Below are positions 18,036 to 27,140 of a DNA stretch of 64,000 nucleotides, in pieces. The DNA comes from Polluticoccus soli. Its GTDB lineage: Bacteria; Bacteroidota; Bacteroidia; Chitinophagales; Chitinophagaceae. Positions within the stretch are counted from its first letter, which is position 1; every line of letters starts with the position of its first letter. The stretch spans positions 496,001 through 560,000 of the forward strand of contig NZ_JARJHT010000001.1 of NCBI RefSeq assembly GCF_029269745.1, in the 5' to 3' direction. The notes beneath the pieces were generated by a model. That model was not told where the DNA came from. It was given only the letters and a program-made list of their open reading frames with translations, and ran no database searches. Position numbers and translations under genes: made by a program.

Positions 18036-19085
18036 ATGAACATGAGAAGATTATTACTAGCACTGACTATTATGATCACCCTGTCTGCACATGGACAGGG
18101 TGATTATTTTAATACACCTGAGTTCTGGAACAAATTAAAGCTCGAGACAAAACTTGAAGCCCCATATACCAAACCGGATACTGTTATCGTAGTAGTTAGC
18201 AACCGTGCCACGCAAAACGACAAACTGCGCTTCATGAGCGAAGAGCGCGACGGTAAACAACTACGGTACTATTATGTATATGCGCACAATGGCAAATGGC
18301 ATGTACTTCAAGTAAGATCTCTGAGTGAAGCGATACAGTTAATGCCTGAGTCAAATCGCAACTGGGTTGTTTACACAGAAGGCATGGGTAAACTATTTAC
18401 TACAGACATTTACCGAGGTTTGACACTTGCCGCCCAGTATGGCGTCAACGTGATCATGCTCGACTATCCTAGCATCACAACGACCAAGAGCGGATTGGGC
18501 AATTACTTCTTTGCTATCGGTAATGCAAGGATTGCCTATAAGGATTTCTTGCCCGTGTTTGCCGAGATCAAACAAATGAAATTTAATCGCAGACTAGGCA
18601 CTGGCAAGCTTAGTCTCTTCTTTCATAGCATGGGCAACAATGTGCTGACTGGCATGGCAGCCAACAGCAAACTATCTATGCTTAATGATGCTGTCTGGGT
18701 CGATAATCTTATCATGAATGCACCTTGCGTTAACCAGACCGGCCACGTAAAACTACTGAGCAAAATCGCCTTCGCAAAACACTTGTACATACACTACAAT
18801 CCAGAAGACAAAACCTTGAAAGGCGCGCACCTAATGAGCGGTCACAGACAACTCGGAGAGAGCGTTGATAACCCTACATACAAGTATGCCCGCTACATAA
18901 ACTTCCACACTTTAGCAGACGAAGGGCACAGTAACTTCCTTTCATTGATAGGAAGAATGCCAGCAACACCAGCAGCTGTTAGGCACTATGCAACGCTCCT
19001 TAATGGAGACACCGTACAACTGAATAACACCGGTTGGTATAGGCGCACCGCCTATAAAAACATAGGATGGGATATATTGCCTTAG
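18036..19085 (+). CDS. Secreted alpha/beta-hydrolase-like protein (DUF900-like)
   Basis: 349 residues with a signal peptide (about 1-20, SAHGQ). The middle resembles DUF900-type esterases: YTEGMGKLF, then NVIMLDYPS, and the nucleophile elbow FFHSMGNN (Ser about 198), which has His-Ser-Met-Gly instead of the usual GxSxG. A C-terminal ADEGHSNFLS offers the catalytic His. The substrate is unknown. It directly follows the DPP-IV-like gene. Its TAG stop overlaps the stop of the convergent kdsA by three bases. Confidence 0.65.
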   Translation: MNMRRLLLALTIMITLSAHGQGDYFNTPEFWNKLKLETKLEAPYTKPDTVIVVVSNRATQNDKLRFMSEERDGKQLRYYYVYAHNGKWHVLQVRSLSEAIQLMPESNRNWVVYTEGMGKLFTTDIYRGLTLAAQYGVNVIMLDYPSITTTKSGLGNYFFAIGNARIAYKDFLPVFAEIKQMKFNRRLGTGKLSLFFHSMGNNVLTGMAANSKLSMLNDAVWVDNLIMNAPCVNQTGHVKLLSKIAFAKHLYIHYNPEDKTLKGAHLMSGHRQLGESVDNPTYKYARYINFHTLADEGHSNFLSLIGRMPATPAAVRHYATLLNGDTVQLNNTGWYRRTAYKNIGWDILP

Positions 19086-19909
19086 AGTGTATTCACAACC
19101 TGCTTCAGCCTAGTGAGCTTTTCCAGCAAACTCTCAAAAAGATCAAGACGCAGCATATTAGCGCCATCTGATTTAGCTACTGATGGATCGGGATGTGTCT
19201 CTATAAACAAGCCATCGGCCCCGACTGCTATACCAGCGCGAGCGATCGTCTCGATCATAGCAGGATTACCACCGGTAACACCGCTTGTTTGGTTAGGTTG
19301 CTGCAATGAGTGTGTGCAGTCTAGGACAACCGGCACTCCCATTGTTTTCATCGTTGGTATGCCGCGATAATCTACTATCAGGTCGTGGTAACCGAAGCTG
19401 GCACCCCGGTCAGTAAGAACGATATTGTTATTGCCACTTTGCTGTAGCTTATCAACAGCGAACTGCATTGCTTCCGGGCTGAGGAATTGTCCTTTCTTTA
19501 CATTCACAACTTTACCTGTAGCCGCGGCGGCAACCAGTATATCGGTCTGCCTGCAAAGGAAGGCCGGTATCTGCAGCACGTCTACATATTCGGCCGCCAT
19601 AGCAGCTTCCGAAGCATCGTGGATATCTGTTACTATAGGGACATTGAATGTCGATTTGACTTTAGCCAATAACTTCAATGCATTCTCATCGCCTATACCC
19701 GTAAAGCTATCCAGTCGCGTACGGTTCGCCTTGCGATAAGATGCTTTAAAGACATAAGGTATCTTCAACCTGTCGCATATCCCAATAACTCTCTCAGCTG
19801 TCTTCATCACCACTTCTTCATTCTCCACCACACATGGGCCGGCCATAAGGAAGAAGTTATCAGCATTGTACTTTTCTCCAAAAAGATTTGATAAGAAGCT
19901 ATTGTTCAT
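19082..19909 (-). CDS. kdsA: 3-deoxy-8-phosphooctulonate synthase (KDO-8-P synthase)
   Basis: 275 residues from ATG 19909; a GTG at 19927 is in frame but overlaps the end of the serine dehydratase gene. KdsA condenses arabinose-5-phosphate and phosphoenolpyruvate for the KDO of LPS. Visible: FFLMAGPCVVE at the start of the barrel, KASYRKANRTRLDSFTG, DIHDASEA, IPAFLCRQTD, VNVKKGQFLSP, DRGASFGY, and the C-terminal GLFIETHPDPS. Cys and Asp positions of the metal-binding class cannot be fixed by eye. It lies 11 bases after the serine dehydratase stop and is likely co-transcribed. Confidence 0.95.
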   Translation of the reverse strand: MNNSFLSNLFGEKYNADNFFLMAGPCVVENEEVVMKTAERVIGICDRLKIPYVFKASYRKANRTRLDSFTGIGDENALKLLAKVKSTFNVPIVTDIHDASEAAMAAEYVDVLQIPAFLCRQTDILVAAAATGKVVNVKKGQFLSPEAMQFAVDKLQQSGNNNIVLTDRGASFGYHDLIVDYRGIPTMKTMGVPVVLDCTHSLQQPNQTSGVTGGNPAMIETIARAGIAVGADGLFIETHPDPSVAKSDGANMLRLDLFESLLEKLTRLKQVVNTL

Positions 19910-19920
19910 CTGTTGTTCTA

Positions 19921-21345
19921 TTAACACTCACTAAGGCTTTGCGGAATATTGGTAGCCAGGCCACCTTCTGCGGTTTCTTTGTATTTATGGTTCATATCGA
20001 GGGCGGTCTCCCACATGGTATTGACCACCGCATCGAGTGATACGCGTGCATTGTCAGGATTGCTTTGCAGGGCGAGCTGCGACGCAGTAATGGCCTTGAT
20101 AGCCCCCATCGTGTTTCGCTCAATGCATGGTACCTGCACTAAACCTGCAACCGGATCGCAGGTAAGACCAAGATGGTGCTCCATAGCTATCTCTGCAGCC
20201 ATCAGGCACTGACGTACGCTACCACCAAGACATTCGGTCAATGCGGCGGCAGCCATAGATGACGAGACGCCGATCTCTGCCTGGCATCCACCCATAGCAG
20301 CGGAGAGTGTCGCTCCTTTCTTGAAGATGCTACCGATCTCAGATGCTGTCAGCAGGAATTGGATGATCTTGTCTTCGTGATGACCATCGCAGAAAGCAAC
20401 GTAATAATGCAACACAGCAGGCACTACGCCAGCTGCACCATTAGTTGGTGCTGTCACCACCCTGCTGAACGAAGCATTCTCTTCGTTTACGGCCAATGCG
20501 AAACAGCTTACCCAATCGAGCGTATATTGAAAATGCTGACCACCGCTACGTATAGCAGCCAGCCATTCTTCGTAATTATTGTATGGTTTATCCTTCAGCA
20601 ATTTCTTGTTCAAAGCTGCAGCACGACGAGTAACATTCAATCCACCCGGAAGCTGTCCTGTGATATGTGTACCACGGTAAATGCAGTCTCGCATTACCTC
20701 CCATATCTTCATAACTCCCGCCCTTGTTTCTGCTTCATCTCTCCAGGAGTGTTCATTTTCCATAACTACTTCAGAGATGCTCAAACCTGTTTTGCGGCAC
20801 CAGTGAAGCAATTCATCAGAGCGTTCGATCGGGAATGGCAAGTCTACCTGGTCGCTGATGGACGTATCCTCTCCTTCTTTGATCACGAAGCCCCCACCTA
20901 TTGAATAAAAGGTTTCAGCGATCTCATTACCATTGTTGAAAGAGCAAAGAAAGGTTACAGCATTCGGGTGCAGCGGCAGACTTTCATCCATCAGGAACAC
21001 CACATCAACAGCGGGATCAAAAGCTATCTCTTTCTCCTTGCCGAGCAGCATTTTCTTCAGGTTTGCTATCTGATTCATTCGCGGGGTGATCTGGTTCACG
21101 TCGAACGTCACCGGGTCTTCATCGCAAAGACCAAGGATCACAGCAACGTCTGTGCCGTGCCCCTTACCTGTCTTAGCCAGAGAACCGTATAGCAACACCC
21201 TAACCGACCTCACGTTGTCGATGCCGTGCGTACGTATAGTTTCCACAAAACGCCTGGCAGCACGCCATGGACCAAGGGTGTGCGAACTGCTCGGTCCTAC
21301 CCCTATCTTAAATATGTCAAATACCGAAATGCTTTCTTTTTTCAA
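19921..21345 (-). CDS. sdaA: L-serine ammonia-lyase (single-chain, iron-sulfur)
   Basis: 474 residues. The enzyme converts L-serine to pyruvate and ammonia with a [4Fe-4S] cluster. The beta domain opens with [17 protein letters not shown] (the SSSHT motif binds substrate) and [13 protein letters not shown]. The alpha domain has [30 protein letters not shown], and the cluster cysteines in [14 protein letters not shown] and QVPCIERN. Fusion of both domains in one chain is the common bacterial form. A near-consensus TACCTTTA (21374-21381, minus strand) lies upstream. It is followed by kdsA. Confidence 0.95.
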   Translation of the reverse strand: MKKESISVFDIFKIGVGPSSSHTLGPWRAARRFVETIRTHGIDNVRSVRVLLYGSLAKTGKGHGTDVAVILGLCDEDPVTFDVNQITPRMNQIANLKKMLLGKEKEIAFDPAVDVVFLMDESLPLHPNAVTFLCSFNNGNEIAETFYSIGGGFVIKEGEDTSISDQVDLPFPIERSDELLHWCRKTGLSISEVVMENEHSWRDEAETRAGVMKIWEVMRDCIYRGTHITGQLPGGLNVTRRAAALNKKLLKDKPYNNYEEWLAAIRSGGQHFQYTLDWVSCFALAVNEENASFSRVVTAPTNGAAGVVPAVLHYYVAFCDGHHEDKIIQFLLTASEIGSIFKKGATLSAAMGGCQAEIGVSSSMAAAALTECLGGSVRQCLMAAEIAMEHHLGLTCDPVAGLVQVPCIERNTMGAIKAITASQLALQSNPDNARVSLDAVVNTMWETALDMNHKYKETAEGGLATNIPQSLSEC

Positions 21346-21405
21346 CTTAGTCTTTCTCTATGATAAATCACCTTAAAGGTACTACGAACGGGCTATACTA
21401 CGTAT

Positions 21406-23190
21406 CTATTTTACTGTTAAAGAGTACGGCATAGCCATCAGTGCCTTGCCTTGCATGCTACGAAGCGCCTTTACCTGCTTATAGTATTGATAATCTGAAC
21501 CCATTTCTTCTTCCATTGCGGCCTTTAGTACCTCTGCCGAAACCGATGAACCCTTGAACCTGCGCATCACGGCTTCAAACCTGTCAACCGGTTCCGGATA
21601 AGTAGTCACCTGGTAATCGTCGATCTTAGCCAGCTTAGCCGCGCTCGCGATAGCCCTATCCAGGCCGCCGATGGCATCCACCAGGCCTATTCGCAACGCA
21701 TCACTACCTGTCCATACACGTCCCTGGGCTATGCTATCCACGTCGGCTATGGTCATCTTGCGGCCCTGCGCTACCCTGCTTTTGAAGACGGTGTATACAT
21801 TATCTATCGAACGCTGCATACGAGCGGCTTCGTCAGCTGTCAGCGGACGGGTAGCAGTTGGAAAATCTGCATAAGGTGCGTTCTTCACTTCATCAAATGT
21901 TACACCCAGCTTATTCTTCAGCATGTTTTCTACGTTGAACATCATACCAAATACACCGATGCTACCGGTAATAGTATTCGACATAGCAAAAATGCTGTCG
22001 GCTTTGCAAGAGATGTAATACCCACCTGATGCTGCGAGGTCGCCCATCGATACTACCAGTGGTTTCTTTTGTTTCAACAGTTCCAGTTCGCGTAGTATCA
22101 CTTCAGAAGCCAATGCGCTTCCGCCAGGGGAGTTCACACGCAGCACCACGGCTTTGACCTTGTCGTTCTTGGCGATCTTACGTATCTGCTCTCTCATATT
22201 TTTAGAAGCCACTTGACGCATATCTGTTTCGCCACCGTCTACAATGTTACCTTCTGCAAACAGCACTGCTATACGCTCGTCTTTGATCTTTCTTTTGCCA
22301 CGCACGTGGTCAGCATAGTTATCAATATCCACATAATTGATCTCTTCTTTTTCTTCAGTACCAGCTTTGGTCCTGATCAACTTCTCTACCTGGTCCCAAT
22401 ATCTCAGACCGTCTACCAGTTTTAAACGTTCCGCGTCTTGCGGAAACTGGATCGCACCTGAGACTGCCCACTGGTTGATCATAGCCGTGTCGGTTTTCGT
22501 ATGCTCGGCTGCTGCACGCAGGAACTCGCTCCAGAAGTCAGCCTGGAATTCGCTAACCTGATGTCTGTTCTCCGGACTCATCTCGTAAGCCCTGAATGGC
22601 TCGGTAGCACTTTTGAACTTACCAGCGTAGAATATTTCAGGTTGGATCTCCAGTTTATCCAGCGTGCCTTTGAAAAACGGGATGGTAGTGGTCATACCTT
22701 TCAGCTCGATATCGCCCACGGGGTTTACGTAAACGCTATCTGCCGCAGAGGCAATGTAATAAGCGCCCTGGGAGATGTTCTCGCCATAAGCGTATACAAA
22801 CTTCTTGCTGGTTTTAAAGTCGACAATTGCGGCACGCAGCTGCTGCATGGTAGCCCAACCGTTGCCTGACGGTGTCAACTTGATATAGATGCCTTTGATC
22901 CTATCGTCGGTTTTGGCGTGTTTAATGGCGTTGATCGCGTCGTACAGGCCCGCCTGGTACGAGTTTTCATCACTAAATGCCGCAAACGAGTTCTTTTCGC
23001 CCTGCTCGTGGTAGGCTTTATTTACGTCTATGAGCAGCACGCTGTTTGATGCAACGGTGACCCTGGATTCGTCTGAGTCAGATTTAGATATTGCCCCAAC
23101 GATCAGACCGATCACCAGTGCTACCATGATCACTCCTGTTACGATCATCGCCAGCATAGAGGCGAAAAACATCTTGAAAAATTGTTTCAT
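21406..23190 (-). CDS. sppA: Signal peptide peptidase SppA, 67K type
   Basis: 594 residues. An N-terminal membrane anchor (about 9-34) is followed by two tandem crotonase-like S49 domains. The catalytic Lys191 is in the N-terminal domain (YAGKFKSATEPF) and the nucleophile Ser388 in the C-terminal domain (GDLAASGGYYI), the arrangement of E. coli SppA. SppA digests leftover signal peptides and other membrane peptides. NSPGGSALAS and ITGSIGVFGMMFN are further family motifs. A TATATTTG element lies about 33 bases before the start. Confidence 0.95.
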   Translation of the reverse strand: MKQFFKMFFASMLAMIVTGVIMVALVIGLIVGAISKSDSDESRVTVASNSVLLIDVNKAYHEQGEKNSFAAFSDENSYQAGLYDAINAIKHAKTDDRIKGIYIKLTPSGNGWATMQQLRAAIVDFKTSKKFVYAYGENISQGAYYIASAADSVYVNPVGDIELKGMTTTIPFFKGTLDKLEIQPEIFYAGKFKSATEPFRAYEMSPENRHQVSEFQADFWSEFLRAAAEHTKTDTAMINQWAVSGAIQFPQDAERLKLVDGLRYWDQVEKLIRTKAGTEEKEEINYVDIDNYADHVRGKRKIKDERIAVLFAEGNIVDGGETDMRQVASKNMREQIRKIAKNDKVKAVVLRVNSPGGSALASEVILRELELLKQKKPLVVSMGDLAASGGYYISCKADSIFAMSNTITGSIGVFGMMFNVENMLKNKLGVTFDEVKNAPYADFPTATRPLTADEAARMQRSIDNVYTVFKSRVAQGRKMTIADVDSIAQGRVWTGSDALRIGLVDAIGGLDRAIASAAKLAKIDDYQVTTYPEPVDRFEAVMRRFKGSSVSAEVLKAAMEEEMGSDYQYYKQVKALRSMQGKALMAMPYSLTVK

Positions 23191-23222
23191 CGTGTTGTTT
23201 TAGCTATTTATATAATACGGAG

Positions 23223-23230
23223 CAAATATA
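23223..23230 (-). promoter_or_regulatory. -7 element (TATATTTG) of sppA
   Basis: Exact TAnnTTTG on the minus strand, about 33 bases before ATG 23190. No good -33 element is visible. Confidence 0.5.
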
Positions 23231-23240
23231 CGGGTAAAGG

Positions 23241-23615
23241 CTATTGATACTCCGGGGTTTCGGCAAACACAGTGTTTGTTTCGGTAAACACCCTGTTTAT
23301 TTCGGCAAACGACAGTTTGGTAACAAAACCAGACCCGAAACATCCATTTCTCCGGATCGAGATGTTACCGGCTGAAAACCGCGCCAGCAAAGGATCAAAG
23401 CCCCAATCTGTTAGCTTTTCCAGCGCGTTTTGAGGCTTTAAAAACTGTAACATTCCGGACGGTTTGTTACTCGCCCAAAGCTGCGCCCGTATTGCGTTCC
23501 GGTTCCAATTTGTTAGTTTTTGTTGCACGTTTTGAGGGTTATTTTCACCGCCAGCCCCGGTGACATGGTGGCCAGCTGGACTTGGAAATGGATTTTCGGC
23601 TTCACGGTGCATCAT
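23241..23615 (-). CDS. Doubtful repeat-bearing reading frame with its own promoter
   Basis: 124 residues if started at 23615, or 132 from 23639, but that ATG lies inside the promoter. No recognisable domain. The translation holds two related segments (PQNVQQKLTNW and PQNALEKLTDW) and ends in a 7-residue repeat (FAEINRV, FTETNTV, FAETPEY) encoded by the 21-bp DNA repeats. A strong promoter reads into it, so transcription is likely. The codon differences between the two segments are mostly non-synonymous, which speaks against protein constraint. It may be a noncoding RNA or dispersed-repeat DNA. Confidence 0.3.
   Translation of the reverse strand: MMHREAENPFPSPAGHHVTGAGGENNPQNVQQKLTNWNRNAIRAQLWASNKPSGMLQFLKPQNALEKLTDWGFDPLLARFSAGNISIRRNGCFGSGFVTKLSFAEINRVFTETNTVFAETPEYQ
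23258..23320. repeat. Three tandem 21-bp repeats with internal dyad symmetry
   Basis: Units at 23258-23278, 23279-23299 and 23300-23320 all begin TTTCGG and contain an inverted repeat: CAAACA-CAG-TGTTTG, AAACA-CCC-TGTTT and CAAAC-GACA-GTTTG. The arms change together so that pairing is kept. Confidence 0.8.
23403..23435. repeat. 33-bp imperfect repeat, copy 1
   Basis: It begins CCAATCTGTTAGC and ends CGTTTTGAGG. Copy 2 is at 23505-23537 (CCAATTTGTTAGT to CGTTTTGAGG). The two differ at roughly 8 of 33 positions. Confidence 0.65.
23505..23537. repeat. 33-bp imperfect repeat, copy 2
   Basis: Same orientation as copy 1 at 23403-23435, about 102 bases apart. It corresponds to the PQNVQQKLTNW segment of the minus-strand reading frame. 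Confidence 0.65.
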
Positions 23616-23625
23616 TTTACCATAA

Positions 23626-23655
23626 CAAATATACGACATTTTGCCCAGTCACAAA
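23626..23655 (-). promoter_or_regulatory. Promoter firing into the repeat locus
   Basis: On the minus strand TTTG (23652-23655), an 18-base spacer, then TATATTTG (23626-23633). It is one of the best matches in the window and is back to back with the promoter of the GNAT gene. Confidence 0.65.
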
Positions 23656-23690
23656 CTGCTTGCCAAACACTTAAACTAGCGGCAAATCAT

Positions 23691-23698
23691 TATCTTTG
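23691..23698 (+). promoter_or_regulatory. -7 element (TATCTTTG) of the GNAT gene
   Basis: Exact TAnnTTTG, 16 bases before ATG 23714. It contains the in-frame TTG at 23696 and so rules that out as start. Confidence 0.55.
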
Positions 23699-23713
23699 AA
23701 CAAGTATTTGCAC

Positions 23714-24268
23714 ATGCAAACTTCTACTGCCACACATAGCCAACCAGTTGACAAAGAGGTCACATACCGCTCCGCCGTTTTGTCGGATGTGCGGAAACTT
23801 TCGGTCCTGTACACACAGTGTTATATCCATGCTTATGCCATTGATGGCGTGTCAGATGAGTATGCCAATTTCATAACCAGGCAATTTTCCACAGAACGAC
23901 TTTCACAAGCTGTTAGTGAGCATCCCGGCAATATCATTGTCGCCGAGTATGATGGTAACCTGGTAGGAGTTGTAGAAGTAGCGTTTGATCAAAAATGTCC
24001 CCTGGGAGAACTGGTGGCGCCAGAATTGAACAAACTGTATGTATTACAATGGTTTGGCAGCCAGGGCATCGGCCACCGTTTACTACAAGAAAGCGAGCGT
24101 CTAGTTCGATCAAAAGGCGAAAAACAAATGTGGCTATGGGCCTGGGATCAAAATCCGCGCGCTATTGCGTTCTACGAGCGCCAGGGTTACCGGGTTGTAG
24201 GACCAGCACCTTGCCCTATGGAGCAGAATGACTACGTAAACATCGTGATGGTAAAACAACTCAGCTAG
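23714..24268 (+). CDS. GNAT-family N-acetyltransferase
   Basis: 184 residues from ATG 23714. The GNAT fold is readable: an N-terminal substrate part (about 20-75), IIVAEYDGNLVGVVEVAF, the acetyl-CoA loop QGIGHRLLQESE (the Q/RxxGxG/A motif), and the C-terminal NPRAIAFYERQGYRVVG. It transfers an acetyl group from acetyl-CoA to an amine; the substrate cannot be predicted. The stop codon overlaps that of the convergent DUF3667 gene inside one CTAG. Confidence 0.85.
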   Translation: MQTSTATHSQPVDKEVTYRSAVLSDVRKLSVLYTQCYIHAYAIDGVSDEYANFITRQFSTERLSQAVSEHPGNIIVAEYDGNLVGVVEVAFDQKCPLGELVAPELNKLYVLQWFGSQGIGHRLLQESERLVRSKGEKQMWLWAWDQNPRAIAFYERQGYRVVGPAPCPMEQNDYVNIVMVKQLS

Positions 24269-24981
24269 TTGAAATACAGCCAGGGTGTCATAAAACCGGC
24301 GACGGTAAGTCCCATAAGCAAGGTAAGTGCGATGCCGGCAAACATGAGGAAGCGGACCGGGAGCGTTTTCAGTGACCGGTGTACACCAAAAAACTGCGTA
24401 TAAGCATACACGAAATAGGCGAAGAACAATACGAGGATAACAGTCACTTTCTGCGTATGCAGATCCGTTGCCGCTATCAGCAATTTGTACGCTATCAGCA
24501 ACACTATAAATTGAGAAACCAGGTAAGTATTCAATACAGTGTGCTCCCAATAGTTATAGCCTGCGCGCCGATTGAATGACCAGCTCCACAGAGAGATCAA
24601 TGGTATCAGCGAACTGTACATAACAGCAGGATGCTTAAAGTAGAAAGTAGCAACGTTTGGGAACAGAACTTTGGGGTGCGGCGTTTCGGTGATAAATATG
24701 TGTGACACAAACGAACAGAACGTGCTGAGAATGATCAGGTATGAAAGCGGCTGGAAATAGCTGATGCGCTTACCATCCAGGAATTCGCGAATGACCTTTC
24801 CTGGCTGTTTCATCAGCCGCGCCAGGGTGTAGAAAAAGCCTTTGTCAACATGAAAAACCGTATGAGGTATCTCGTCGGCAATCGTGCTAAATGTCACACG
24901 ATGCGTGCGGGCTTTCTGTCCACAGCTCGAACAGAAATTACCAACGTATTGATGACCACAGTTGAGGCAAGTTGTTTCCAT
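24265..24981 (-). CDS. DUF3667 membrane protein with N-terminal zinc ribbon
   Basis: 238 residues. The N-terminus has two CxxC knuckles (CLNCGH and CSSCGQ, residues 5-21), then an amphipathic segment with the family features DEIPHTVFHVDKGFFYT and KQPGKVIREFLDGKR, then five or so membrane helices. The family is common in Bacteroidota and its function is unknown. One-gene unit, convergent with the GNAT gene. Confidence 0.85.
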   Translation of the reverse strand: METTCLNCGHQYVGNFCSSCGQKARTHRVTFSTIADEIPHTVFHVDKGFFYTLARLMKQPGKVIREFLDGKRISYFQPLSYLIILSTFCSFVSHIFITETPHPKVLFPNVATFYFKHPAVMYSSLIPLISLWSWSFNRRAGYNYWEHTVLNTYLVSQFIVLLIAYKLLIAATDLHTQKVTVILVLFFAYFVYAYTQFFGVHRSLKTLPVRFLMFAGIALTLLMGLTVAGFMTPWLYFN

Positions 24982-25084
24982 AGTTTATCAGCCAGTTACA
25001 ATATAGAAGTTTTTCTTTAACATTTCTTTTCCCATACATTTATCATTCGCGGCGGTCAATTAATAGACACACAAACCATCTACA

Positions 25085-26353
25085 ATGAAAAAACTCTTTA
25101 CGCTTTTCTGCAGCACATTTAGTTTGTTCACTTCCGCGCAACCTTTCAAAAAGGCCGACATCGTCATCAGGCACGTGAATGTGGTGCCGATGAATAAAGA
25201 AACCGTACTGACCGACCAGGTAGTCTGTATTGACAATGGAAAGATCAGCTACATAGGCAAAGACAAAGGCAAGGATATAAACACACAGGGACAGGTAGTA
25301 GACGCGTCCGGGCAATACCTGATGCCCGGACTTGCAGAAATGCATTGCCACCTGCCTAAGGAGGACGAAGTATCGCGTTTTTTTGACCTGAACCTTGCAG
25401 CAGGTGTTACTGTCTTGCGTTCGATGCGTGGTAAGGACTGGCACCTGAAGTACAAAGGCGATCGTCCATACCAACCCAAACTTTACCTGGGCGCACCTGT
25501 GCTGCCATGGGATACAATCATCACAAGCGACTATGCAAATAGCCTGGTAAGCGGCTACAAAAAAAGCGGCTTCGATCATCTGAAACTGCTCGCCATCAAC
25601 GACAGCAATTCGTTTAAGGAAATAATGAAGGCGGCGAAAAAATACGAGATGCCCGTATGCGGACATATGCTGTGGAATGTGAACTATGAAACTGTATTGA
25701 ACAGCGGCTATAACTCACTAGAGCATCTTGCCTGGCAGCTGGAAGCGTATGATAGTAGCAAGTACCATTACAACAGATATATCGCTCTTGCTGAAAAGAA
25801 TAATGCTTACCACTGTCCGACCTTCGATTATTACCAGGTGGTATCCAGGCAGATCCCTGAAGAACAACTATTGCAGCGGGCAGGCATGCAATACATACCA
25901 GATTCGGTAAAGCAGAAATGGATAGATGGTTTTGCAGCTGATGTAAAAAAGCGCGGCACTGACGCCATCGAAAAAACGAGGAAGGAACAGGCTATAGCAA
26001 TAGAGAAAAAACGTAAAATGGTGAAAGAAATGTCGGACCGCGGCATGGGCTTGTTGATTGGTGCTGATCCGGAATTATTTGCAGTACCGGGGTTTGGGGT
26101 AGTGGAAGAAATGAAGGCGTTTAAAGACGCGGGGCTTAGCAATTACAAAGTATTGGAAGCTGCTACCGTTGCTGCTGCAAAATACCTGCATGCTGAAAAA
26201 GAATGGGGAACGGTTGAAAAAGGCAAATGTGCTAACTGCATTCTGCTGGCAAAAAATCCGCTGGAGAATATTACTGCGGTGTCGGAAGTGAAGGGTGTGT
26301 TTCTAGATAAGAATTATTATTCGGATCAGGAGTTGAAAGCGAGACTGAATTAA
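25085..26353 (+). CDS. Secreted amidohydrolase-family protein
   Basis: 422 residues with a signal peptide (about 1-19, TSAQP). The metal-dependent hydrolase barrel starts with the HxH pair in GLAEMHCHLP (about 79-88). Further ligand His residues fit CGHML and LEHLAWQ, and the catalytic Asp fits GADPEL. The flanking beta-sandwich is formed by the N-terminal NVVPMNKETVL segment and the C-terminal GTVEKGKCANCILLAKNP. Relatives include imidazolonepropionase-like and prolidase-like enzymes. A Lys between the His pairs (HLKLLA) could be carboxylated, but this is a guess. Substrate unknown. TACATTTA (25035-25042) is a possible -7 element. Confidence 0.85.
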   Translation: MKKLFTLFCSTFSLFTSAQPFKKADIVIRHVNVVPMNKETVLTDQVVCIDNGKISYIGKDKGKDINTQGQVVDASGQYLMPGLAEMHCHLPKEDEVSRFFDLNLAAGVTVLRSMRGKDWHLKYKGDRPYQPKLYLGAPVLPWDTIITSDYANSLVSGYKKSGFDHLKLLAINDSNSFKEIMKAAKKYEMPVCGHMLWNVNYETVLNSGYNSLEHLAWQLEAYDSSKYHYNRYIALAEKNNAYHCPTFDYYQVVSRQIPEEQLLQRAGMQYIPDSVKQKWIDGFAADVKKRGTDAIEKTRKEQAIAIEKKRKMVKEMSDRGMGLLIGADPELFAVPGFGVVEEMKAFKDAGLSNYKVLEAATVAAAKYLHAEKEWGTVEKGKCANCILLAKNPLENITAVSEVKGVFLDKNYYSDQELKARLN

Positions 26354-26380
26354 TTCCAGTGAAGGTTTTTTACACGTTGA

Positions 26381-26412
26381 GTGGTGTCAGGCAAAAAAAC
26401 ACCTGACACCAC
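26381..26412. terminator. Strong inverted repeat with A-rich loop after the amidohydrolase gene
   Basis: GTGGTGTCAGG pairs perfectly with CCTGACACCAC around a 10-base loop with seven A. It has no T tract on the plus side, so it is not a classic terminator. It may be a dispersed palindromic element. Confidence 0.5.
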
Positions 26413-26563
26413 ATATATATCTAAGTAAGCAGCAATATTGGTCGCGAAACGACTCAGCCGTTTCGCGCATGCAGGTTGACAGCGAATTACAAATCACAAC
26501 TCCCATCCTATTTAGCATTGAAACATTTTTCCAAAGCGTAATTGGAGTTACCTTTATGGCACT

Positions 26564-27118
26564 ATGAAACGCGCTGTATATATAGCATTGCTGAGTTTGC
26601 TGCCTTTTGCCGGTGTTGCGCAGAGACCGCTCACTCCCGAAGCTGAAAAAGTCAAAGCAGCCTACGACTGGCTGATGAAACAACCCGATTTCCCGGAAAA
26701 CCATATGGCCTTTATCAAGGCATTTCCCGATAACAAGGATCACTACATAGACGTATTCACACCTCACCAGTTCGACCAGCTGTATTTTCAGTACGATGCG
26801 TACCTTGCGAAGTATCGCGAGCTGGGACGCATGTATCCGAAACAGGTGATGCCCAAATGCGTGTCCATTTGCAAAAAACTAAGTTTGAGCGATGGCCCCG
26901 CAGGTATCATGCAGGAAACAATGATGGAAGTGGCGGGACTAAATCCGGAAGCATTTGCCCTGGAGTTGAAAAAGCTGAAAAAAAATGAGCAAGCTTCGGT
27001 GATCGCTTTTCTTGCCGGCAGTCCGTACAACTCCCAATACCAGGAGTTGATAAAATCGCTGGAACAGCTGAACGAAACCAAGATAGCGCAAGCGATGACC
27101 AATGCAAGCGCACGGTAG
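26564..27118 (+). CDS. Hypothetical secreted helical protein
   Basis: 184 residues; I do not recognise the family. A signal peptide (about 1-19, AGVAQ) leads into a mainly helical, charged sequence with MKQPDFPENHMAFIKAFPDN and two Cys (about 99 and 103). No catalytic motif is visible. folK begins 22 bases after its stop and may be in the same transcript. The ATG at 26564 directly precedes the hydrophobic signal core. Confidence 0.7.
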   Translation: MKRAVYIALLSLLPFAGVAQRPLTPEAEKVKAAYDWLMKQPDFPENHMAFIKAFPDNKDHYIDVFTPHQFDQLYFQYDAYLAKYRELGRMYPKQVMPKCVSICKKLSLSDGPAGIMQETMMEVAGLNPEAFALELKKLKKNEQASVIAFLAGSPYNSQYQELIKSLEQLNETKIAQAMTNASAR

Positions 27119-27140
27119 ATCGAAAACACACGACTGAGAA

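Noticed and set aside
23258-23320. CRISPR-like array
   Set aside because: The units are directly adjacent without spacers, only three in number, and no cas gene is in the window.
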